A stretch of 64,000 bases of DNA, from the NCBI GenBank assembly GCA_963931925.1, contig OZ007581.1, positions 11,514,692-11,578,691 on the forward strand. The letters run 5' to 3'. The stretch comes from Onchidella celtica. Its lineage: Eukaryota; Mollusca; Gastropoda; Systellommatophora; Onchidiidae. The position numbers and the translations under genes were made by a program. Below the pieces are notes generated by a model that made no database searches, was not told the DNA's origin, and saw only the letters and a list, made by a program, of their open reading frames with translations. Shown here one piece after another: positions 50,101 through 61,207 of the stretch (positions within the stretch are counted from its first letter, which is position 1; each line of letters starts with the position of its first letter).

Positions 50101-53100
50101 CAGTACTGATTTAAAGGAGAGATTTTTTTTTAGAAATTTGCTGAAGGAACAGTCCAGGGGGAGCCTCTGTTCAGGATTTTATTGCATTTGTTTCAGCCTG
50201 CATCAAATCAGAAATCTCAGGACAAAAGGAAAGATCCCAGTCAGCAACAGTCCACGACCTTGACCTTGGCACCCCCAAGACCTGGACCGTTGTCATTGCC
50301 ACCGCCATCCTCGCAGTCCCAAGCAGCTGCTGGAAACTCCACCAAACATGCCACACCGCCATCTTCACGTCGTGCGTCAATGAAAAATGATGATGATGAC
50401 AGTGATGATGAATCAAAAATGGTCATTTGTGAAGAAGGTAAAAAAAAATGAATCCTTGTCCATTTCACAAACTGGCATCATATTATTAAGGAAGTAAGGC
50501 CTCCAATGTAATCATGAATGGCTTTTTAACCGCCGAGCCTTAAATTCTATAAAATATCATTTCACGTAAAGAAAGACGTAAAGGTGTACACGGGCATACT
50601 TTAAAAGATCTTGAAGTTCGCTATATTTTTAATACTTTTGTTGATTTTGAGCCACAACTGAGTTGAACAGAAGAAAGTGTTCTGACAGTTTGAGCAGGAA
50701 AGAAATGATGCATTTTCTTCGAGTAGAATTAAAAATTATGACAGGAAATTTCCTTCTATGCCTCAATTTACACATTAATCTCATCTGTGTATTGCCCGAG
50801 TCAGTGGGCCAACTAGTATCAACAATTTCCTCTTTTTACATGAGAACATTTCAAAATTCTGGTGTGAGTGAGAATTCTTATGCACAGACCAGCATATTAC
50901 TGCTTATAATTTCAGAATTTTAAAGATATTGATGTATCTGACTATGTCAGATGCTAGATCTCACTTTGAACAGTGATAAGATAGTAGTTAAAACTCAAAA
51001 CCCTGAAATTCATCGATGTGCCAGTATGCGAGGTGAGCAGTGAGACAGAGCCGTCTTAATGCATGGGCATACTGGGCAGTTTGCCTTAGGGCCACAAGGG
51101 TTTAGGTCTTAAAAGACAAGACATTTCTGATAAATTGAAGTCAGTGACCCCCCTAAAACAAGATTTTGAGAAAACGGCATCCTATAAGTGGCAATACCTA
51201 ATTGACCAAGTAATATTGGAGTGATTGCTGTTAGGAGACCGTAGTCTAATAACAAAGCCGTTATAGACATCATACTGAGTAGTGTTCACTGCTCGTCTAC
51301 AGTTTACCCCATGCATGCAAATTTGTGAGTAGTTGCTTTTGGAGCGGGCCGCAGCCTGTTGCTTTGCCCAGGGGCCTAGAATGATGTTAAGACAGTCGTG
51401 CAGTGAGATGTAAACAAGAAAAAAACCAATGAAATGCCATGACTTACCAGCCTTAGGTTGCTGTACCCTGCTGAAATTCTTTTAACCAAACATAAGGCTT
51501 TCTGAACTTCGGGAATTTTGGGGTAATGTGAGTGGAACAACAGCAAAAGTGATACTTATGAGCAGAAACTTAGAAGACTATGTACACTGTTTTGAGTTTG
51601 TAGGTAAACTAATTAAGTTGTTAAATGTGTTTGGAGCTCTTACTGAGTTGATATGCCTTAAAAGCCAAACCAACACTGTTTAAGAATGATATAGGTTCAT
51701 GGAATAATTCGTGATTAATCTTCTAAATTTTTGTTATCTGGGATTTCTTAGTAATTTTATGAATTTATGCTGGTTGACTTCTTTTTGCTTTCTTTCTTTT
51801 GTTGCCAGTTTGATTTAGCCCAAGTATTAATCTCTGTTTTTGAGCAAAGTTTATTTTTCTGGCTTGTATTTTTGACTTGCAGGTGAAGACAGTTCACAGA
51901 CAGGCGGCATTGACCTGAATTGCCCTGAGCAAGTGTCCGACTCGGCCACTGAGAGTGACATAGAAGAAGAAGGCTTGATTGAGAACAAAGCTTTTCCCCA
52001 GCAGAGGTTTTCTCCGGTTATGAAACAAGTAAGGCTACTCCATATCTTATCTCTTACAAAGTGATGCATTGGTATCTTTGATAGTTTTTGTGGCATCCAT
52101 GAACCACAGACTTTTATTTCAATTCTATTATCTAAGCCAGACGTCCAACGTACTTCCCGAGGGCCTCGGTCTTGACCGGCCAAATCTAGAAGACTCTTCT
52201 GTTATTTGAACAAACCCAGTAACTCTTTTTTTCAGTTTTTTTTTTTTAACCATAGTCCAGCAAATTCATTGTTTTATAATATTTTAACTGCTAAAACTGA
52301 GTGACCCAGAATGGGATTAAAATGTGTGATGTAATGACCTTTGTTTTTTTTTTCCAACTTTTTGTAGGAATGTAATCCAGCAAATTCATTCTCATTTATA
52401 ACATTTTAACTGCTAAAATTGAGTGACCCGCAATGGGAGCAAAATTTGTGATCTGTGGCCCTTGTTTAAAAAAAGTTGGATAACTGTGGTCTAAGCATTC
52501 CTAAAATGTGGAACGACTTGACTGATCGTGTGAAATATTCAAACAGCTTGATCCAATTCAAAAGAAAACTTAAAGCAGCATTGTTTACAAAAGCGTATAC
52601 GCAGGATATGTAACATTCTTGAGACAGTGATTATGTATAGGTTGATGAAAATATGTGTTATGTGTGTTAGGCGCTTTAGAGCACTCTTCTGTGGAATCAG
52701 GTGCTATGAAAATGACTTATTATCATTATTATTATTATTATTAAGCTAAGCTGTCAGTAAAACTAGTGTAAATTGTGTGCAAGCTGAGACTGATCCTTTA
52801 GTAGTGCCTTATGTTGATTGACTCTTGATTTACCTAACTTCTTCCAAATTAAGGTGACAAGAGCAGAGATACAGTATCCCAAACCCATCAAGCCCTCCTC
52901 TGGTAATGGTAACAACAACAACAACAACAACAACACGGCGACCACCAATAACAACAACAACAATACCGCAGCATCCACTGGCAGCAACAGCTTCACTTTT
53001 GTTGGTAAAGAAGGTCACCAGCAACTACATCAACAACAACAACAACAGCAACAACAACATCAGCAACAGCAGCATACTGACCTACATTCCAGCCTACCAT

Positions 53101-56100
53101 CCTTGCAGTCGGCAATGCGGGAGGCCTTGGTCTTGCCACGCCCATCTAGTGCAGGCTCAGGATTTCAGCCGACTGGAGATGTTTTTCAGGTGAGATTAGC
53201 ATGAAAATCAAAAGAATGATTACAAATTTCAGCATTTTGACATTGACATTCAAAGAAAGTCTAGTTTGTATAAATCTAGACATAGTTTTACAACTAACAT
53301 GGGCACAAGAATGAAAGATTGTCAACCTTTTGCTGCCATAAAGATTGTCAACCCTTTGCTGCCATATGTTACGGAAGACTGCCACATGGCCGATATATCA
53401 GCCTTACTGTTTCATGTTAAAACTGCCGTGAGGCTGATGTACTGAAACACGGATGATACATCAGCCGACATTTTTCGCCATGGTTTTTGCATTCCTAATT
53501 TTGTACTACTTGCTTCTGTCTTTCTAACGCATAATCTGGTATTCTGGTAGTCGAAAGGAAGGAAAGGCATTTGGTCTTGGCAGCAAAAGAGTTAAGTCAA
53601 AATAGTTTGGAGAGTTAATAAATTTTTACTCCATTGGCAAAACACTAAGACTGTTTCAAACTTGAAAGTGGTGACCACATGCATTTTCACTGGACATTGG
53701 AATATTTGTAAATTTGATCTATTCATTTTAGTGGATTTAAACCTCTTTATTGAGTAAATGCAAACATGAAGAAAACATTCTTTGTTTTATAGGCCAAATC
53801 AAAGTTGAAAATGCAGAGAATGATGTCAACTGGGAGTAACGAAAACCTGGCAATGACGTCAGGTGCAGGCCAAAGACCGGAGTTGAAATCATCGTGTAGC
53901 GAAGACCGACCAGACTCGACCAAACAGTCCTCTTTTCGACTCAGTCAACAAACTGTGAGTAACTTTTGTCTCCATATTTTTTTTTAAAACACTAGATGAG
54001 ATACCCGGTATTATCCAGGCTAAACCTCTCCTCTCTCTCTCCTTTTTGGTCTAGAAAGATCCCATATGTGAGTGTGCATGGGAAAACCCGTCATAAGTCG
54101 GCAACATGACATTTTGAGTTCTGTACATTTAATAAAAGACAAGACATTTCTGATAAATTGAAGTCAGTGACCCCCCCTAAAACAAGATTTTGAGAAAACG
54201 GCATCCTATAAGTGGCAATACCTAATTGACCAAGTAATATTGGAGTGATTGCTGTTAGGAGACCGTAGTCTAATAACAAAGCCGTTATAGAGATCATACT
54301 GAGTAGTGTTCACTGCTCGTCTACAGTTTACCCTGTAACATGCCACGGTCCCCTAAACAACAGCCAAATTGGAAGTTTGTGTTGGACCCATATTTTCACT
54401 TCAAAGCCGTTTTTCTCAAAATCAACTCTGCCGACTTATGCCGGGTTTTCCCATGCACACTCACATATTCTAAAGTCTTACTACAGATTTCATGTGCACC
54501 AGAGCACTATGCATTCATACTGGTAGGCAAATCACGGGCACCGAATTGAATGTGTATTAATATCATTTCTGATGTGGTGGGCTTGCAACAGGGAGTCAAA
54601 ACAATGATCACTGTATTTTACATTTTTGCAACTTTTTACTTGAAAACACCTGAAACTTGAATCAACACAATCGGTCGATACAAAAGCGATTGGGCTGGAT
54701 TAGTTTTCACTTAAGAAAACTAACTTTGTAATTTTTGAAACTGTTATTCAGGCTGTACCGTCGAACACACCACAGTGAATTACTCCTGCCACAATTTTTT
54801 TTATATAATAAGATTATTTTATCCTCCCTGTTTATGTTTTTTATTTCACTTTATTCTGTGAGTCTTGTCATTGTGAGGATACCCTTGCCCCTGGTTGATC
54901 TTGTCATTGTGAGGATACCCTTGCCCCTGGTTGATCTTGTCATTGTGAGGATACCCTTGCCCCTGGTTGATCTCACTTAGTGGTTCTTCTCCTATTTAAA
55001 CCTGTTTCTTTCCATATTCACATCTCATGGCTTCACACCCCCTCATGGCTTTACCTGTACACCCATCTTTCTCTCTCTCTGATCTAAAATTTTTCCAGTA
55101 CTATTTTAGTCCTGCTGTAGCTGTTATAGGGGTCAGGGCACAACACACTTGTTTCTAGATAGTGAAATTGCACCAAATTGAATGCATGTCAAGCACAGTC
55201 TCCAGTGCTGTGGGGTTACCAAAGGGAGCACAAAAAAACAACAAAAAACCATTGTATTTTTACCATCATAATAACAAAATTAAAAAAAAAATTGGCTGAA
55301 ATGTAGATAAACACAATGGATTGATATAAAAGAAACTGGGTTAGATTAGTTGGTGCTTGAGAAAATTAATTTTATAATTTTTGAAGCTGTTATTTAGGCT
55401 GTAGTTTGAGCAAAAAAAAGGGCAAAATTTGCACTGCATTGAAATATCTCTGCCACTGTTTATTTTTTTATAGTGCATTTAAGTCATGGAGTCCGTGAGT
55501 ACGAAGTTACTTCAGTTACTTCATACATTTCCTGTTTGTATTGTCAACTTTCAGGTGGAGAAATTGGGGACAGTTATGAAGATCCACAATATCACAGTAA
55601 CCCAGGATGACAGGCAGCAGATTGTTATGTCCAGCAATACGCAGACCACCCTTGGGCGTCAGGACGGACCGGTGATGGGCAAAATGTCCCGGGCCCGAGG
55701 AGTTCGTGGGCAGGTAAGCTTGCTTGCTGGAAAAGTAAGGGGAGGGGAATGGATCCTCAGTACTTGTGGCCAAGTAAATTACATTATTGAAATTTAGCCC
55801 TCTGCTGCTACAGGGCTGATATATTGGCCCATCATATGTTGCGGAAGGCTGTTGCAAGATATATTGGCCATACCATTTCATGCTAAAACTGCTGTGCATG
55901 CTCCGGCATGTTTTGCAGTCCTAATATTATACCACTTCCTGCTCTTTCTACTGGATAATCCATTATTCTGGCAGTGTAAAGGAATCGCATTTGTGCTTGG
56001 TAGCTTAAGGGTTAATAAAGCAGCAAGTTAAATTATTCAGAACTGCCAGTGAGCAAAGCTGTGGAATTCAAGGTCAGAATGGATTAAGTATCAAAATCTC

Positions 56101-59100
56101 ATACCCAGTTTTACTTAAGCCCCTTGAGCCCTGACCCCCTAATTTTCCCTATACAGTAGTCTCTGTCTAAGAACCCGGTCAACAGGAGACAGAAAAAGCG
56201 GGTTCTTAGATGGACCGGGCACTTAGGCGGATACAGTGAGACCCAGTGATACCCTGTGTAATAACCACAGTCAGCCGTCAGTACAATGTACATGTGCCGT
56301 GCAAACCAAGCACGTGGTCAATTACGCATAAAATTCTGCCCCTGGAGTCAGACAACAATAGATGTTAGGTAATGACTATGCTGGGCTTCATCCTATGTAT
56401 GGTTCGCCTCCCCCTACCTTCCCTCCACCCGTTCTCTTTCACTGTACTGTGTGGCTTTGTTCTATCCCGTCTACTTGAAAGAGAATTTTGTGTTTAATAT
56501 CGACATTTTACGTAAAAGTGTGCTCGTCTCACGGTCAAATGCTGCGTTATTAGGCGGATTTTTCGTTTCAGAGCGGGTTCTTACGCATGTAAATTACAGT
56601 GAAAAAATTCGGTTTCGCGGCAAAAGCGGGTTCTAAGGTGGATCGGGTTCTAAGGCGGCGAGTTCTTAGACGGAGACTACTGTACCATATCCCTGACCTC
56701 TTGAGGTAGCTTATGGTAACAAATTTTTAGGCGCTCCGCACTGGTCAACCAGGGAATAGGAATTTTGGTCCTTATGCATGTTTTTTGTGTACCAGTGAAT
56801 AGGGTCTTTGATACTATGCACGTTTTTGTCTGCCAGTGAATAGGGTTATTGATATTATTCAGGTTTTTTGGTCTACCGGTGAATAGGGTTTTTGACACCA
56901 TGCACTTTTTTGGTCCACTAGTGAATAGGGTTGTTGATACAATGCGTGTCACCGGTATACCAGTGAAGAGGGCTCATCAGGTTGAAGCTATGTACTTTAT
57001 GAGTAACAATTTAAGTTAAGAGCAAACAATACCTCTGTGTATGGATAATCTCAGACACAAAACATCCAAGTCCAGAAAAATTGACTTTACAGAAGAAATA
57101 AAAAAACTGATGAACTAGGGAAAGAGGAAACTGTGATAGGTGGTTTGATCTCAGTGTAGTTTATTTACTTATGTGATGTTTTAAAAGCAAAATATTTTTA
57201 CACATTAGAGCAAGAGCGGCGGCATGGTAAACTATCTTGACTTTTTTAAAAGAAAGTTGAGACATTTGGCATGCTTCTTGACAGCTTTCCGGTTGTGTTA
57301 TAACTTAGGGTTATTTTCTGGAAACTGAGGAAGTAACTTTTGTAAAAAAGATATCGTAACCGTTAATCTGATAAAGGAAGTTATTCAGTGGTTTGCTTCT
57401 CCTGAAAAAATTTGTAAAAACAGAGTTACAATAGTTTATGAAGCAGCTCTGGATATCTAAGGTGGTTGTCTTCTGTCCACACAAAAAAACAACAGCCAAA
57501 AATGTGAAATATTTTTAGTTTAGTATATTGATGATGTTGGGTGCAAACCAGCCAAGTCCAAAAATTTCAGATTTCTTTTTATAGTAACCAATTTGTGAAG
57601 CTTGGAATTCCGCATCATATGTGAGAATAGCTCTCACCATTATCCAATAGAAATACTCAGATGTGACCAGTGCGGTTAGATCCATTTCCCTTTTGTTTTA
57701 TCAGAAGTTTTTCTTTATTCCTCCTGTAAAACTGGCTTATCTTGACTTGGTTGGTTTGTGCATGACACCATCAGTCTGCTCCTCGAACAATTCCATAGAG
57801 GTGTTGGTGAAACTTGCAGCTGTTGTTCTGTATATTACAGATAAAGTTCTGTTTGTTTGTTCCCAGAATCAGCAAGTCAACAGCAATGGCAATGGCACCG
57901 CCACGCCCCAGGGACATGCACTTCAGCAGCAACAGCTTCAGCAGGCCCACCAACAGCAGCAGTCCCAGGTACATCAGCAACAACAACAACAACAACAGAT
58001 CCAGCAGCTACAGACCCCCCAGGGATCTTACATCCGACTGACCTCTGCAACAACAGGAGTCCAACTAGTGGCAGCTGGTCAGGTAAGACTTACTGGATCC
58101 CCTTCTGGTATACTGAACAAATTATGAAAGTGAAAGAATGAAAAAAAAAAAGATTCTAGTCCAGTAATATCACTTGTTTTAAGAGTCGCGGCAAAAAATT
58201 CAATCCTGTGCTTAAGGAGCGAAACAGATATAGGCTGGTGTGGGCCACATTGGTGGCTTGCCGCCCATGAAGTTTACTTCATACTAACACAATGTAATTT
58301 AGTCAGCAAAGGAGAACAAATCGAACAAGTCACAAAATTCAAATATCTAGGCTATTTGATAACATGAGATGGTAGAAGCATAAGTGAAATAAGGAAAAGA
58401 ATAATAATGCCAAAGATTCATTCCAAAAAATAAGACAAATATTAATGAACAGAAATCTATCAACGACCACTAAAATCAGAGTCTTGAAAACATATGTGTG
58501 GTCAGTGCTTTTATATGGATGTGAATGTTGGACACTGAAAAAAGAAATAGAGAGGAAACTAGAAGCAGCAAAAATGGGGTTTATTAGAAGAATATTGAGA
58601 ATATCATGGATGGAGAAAAAAATCAGATTAGTATTGAGAGACTCTAATCTGGAAAGATCATTAATTAAAACAATAAGACGGACAACTAAATTTCTAGGAC
58701 ACTTCTGTCGCCTCAGGAGCCTCAAACATCTAGCAGTCACAGGGAAGATCGAAGGCAGGAAAAGCAGGGGTAGACAGAGAAAAACTTTGGCTGAAAGTCT
58801 TAATTCATGGACAACAAATAAACATCACAACAACAACTCTTTCTTGAGGTTGGCTGACGACAGATCCGAGTGGAGAGCCATTATCGCCAATAACACAATA
58901 AAACCTACACCCACCCTGGTCTATTTCATCCCTTATTTTCTGATGCCCTTGTCAGTTTGAATGACTAATCATTAAATCTTTTATCACCCCAGATCCTGGT
59001 GACTAGTGTGGCCCCATGAATTGGTCAGTCCAACCTTTGCCACTGCAAGTTAAATTACTAATCATTGAATATTTTCTCACCTCAGATCTTGGTGACCAGT

Positions 59101-61172
59101 GCAAGGACTGTGGCCCACCAGTCAGTCAGCCCAACCTTCGCCATTACAACTTAAATTACTAATCTTTGAATATTTTATCACTCCAGATTTTGGTGACCAA
59201 CGCCAGTACTGTGCCCCTTGGATCGGTCATTCCAACCTTTGCCACTACAACTTAAATTACTAATCTTTGAATATTTTATCACTCCAGATTTTGGTGACCA
59301 AGACCAGCACTGTGGCCCATGACTCGGTCAGTCCAACCTTTGCCACTACAACTTAAATTACTAATCTTTGAATATTTTATCACTCCAGATTTTGGTGACC
59401 AAGGCCAGCACTGTGGCCCATGAGTCGGTCAATCCAACCTTTGCCACTACAACTTAAATTACTAATCTTTGAATATTTTATCACTCCAGATTTTGGTGAC
59501 CAAGGCCAGCACTGTGGCCCATGAGTTGGTCAGCCCAACCCTTGCCACTACAACTTAAATTACTAATCTCTGAATATTTTATCATTCCAGATTTTGGTGA
59601 CCAACGCCAGTACTGTGGCCCATGACTCGGTCAGTCCAACCTTTGCCACTACAGCCAAACCCATCTCCACGCCTGTTCCCATTGCCTCCAAGCCCTTACC
59701 ACCTTCCCCATCAACGGGAGGCCCCAAGCCGGCTGTGACCAGTCTCCAGCCGGCCCCGGTGCAGCCGCAGCTGCAGCAGCAACAACAAACACCACAGCAA
59801 TCGCAGCAGCCTCAGCAGCAGGCTGGACCAAAGGGTCAAGTTGGTGCCATTGTGTTACAGAGTAATCCTTACCCTCCAGGGGTGACAGTAGTCAATGCCA
59901 ATCGACTGAACGCACCAACTACAGTTGCCCAAGGTGAGATTTGTATTCAACCTTATTTAGCGCTGCCGGGTGGGAAATCCAAGGGTTTTTTCGTTGGATG
60001 TGAACTATACCCCTTCATGTTAGAATGAAAAACACTAGTGCTGACCAGGTTTATATGCAGGCGATTTCTGGACATATAGTGGGAGAAGGAATGGTTTGTC
60101 TTGGTATTTTGTGTTGTGGGGGGTAATGTTCATGGGAGAACAACCATTAATGAATGCAGATGAGAGAGCCGGAGTTGCCAGGGATAAACTTCATTTCACT
60201 GACCCGACCCCCCCCCCCCCCACACACACACAGGGAAAGTGAAAACAAGCGGTGCAGTAAGGTACCCATATATTGAACACTTTTTAGTTTTAACTCTTCA
60301 TTAACCCACATCCTGCTCGCTACCCGTAAAGCCCGCTGTCTGGTCCTTACTTACGGGAATCTTATCTGGGTCGCACTGACTCTTGCCGTTGTGTGATGAC
60401 CACACTACTGTTGTCCACGCCACGTGGTTTGGTTTGTATTTGATTGGTATGAAAACATTCGCCGCTATGCCTTTTAACGCTTGATAATGATTTAACCAGC
60501 AAAGCCCTTGTCTGTAAGCCTCTAACCAATGATCTGACTTATGATAGATCTGACAGCTGTAATTTTCATGAAAACGAAGTATCATTACTAGCCACGTGCA
60601 CCCCACAAGCCCAAAAGCCCTGAACAAATGGTTTCATCCAGATTGACACATACTAATGAACCAGTGTGGGCATTTGGGTCAAAAGTGATTTTAGAGCTTG
60701 TTTCTGATCAGTTCTTAGATACAGACAACTCTAGATTATGGTCAGCTCATGAAAATACGGCTTGCGCACTGCGCAGTCAGCTTGACCTTGCCATATTGAT
60801 ACGCCCGAGCAGAGTGAACCCCTAGCAAAATTATCAATTTGTAACGGCCGTGCGTCTTCATATATAAATATGCACATGTAAATGGGCAAGTTAACTTAAA
60901 TCTATCTACCAATTTTCATATTTTTTCAATGAGTAGGTTTGGAGCCTTCTCACTAAATACATTTATGGGCACTATGGTATGATTCCATTATGGTATGATT
61001 CACTAATCGTCTTTATCTGTGTGACATTAAACAATTTATGTATGAAAGGATAAAGTTACATCAGTCGTCTTTGGCCTTCTTCTTGATTTGTGGTGGTTCT
61101 CTTTCTGCAGGCTTCATGACCACCTGGAGAAACATGGCCCCACCACAGAATGTGGTATCACAGCAGCAATCA

Positions 61173-61207
<35 letters not shown>

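Noticed and set aside
1818-50390. Capicua-type octamers (TGAATGAA or TCAATGAA, either strand), e.g. 1818, 3701, 7918, 9069, 11475, 12004, 19511, 24261, 25113, 47369, as autoregulatory sites
   Set aside because: The number is near what chance gives for 8-mers in 64 kb of AT-rich DNA, and they do not cluster at a promoter.
59187-59590. The 101-bp units as separate full cic exons
   Set aside because: They lack strong donors and end in TAA in the exon 17 frame, so they are duplicated splice-site regions and not bona fide exons.
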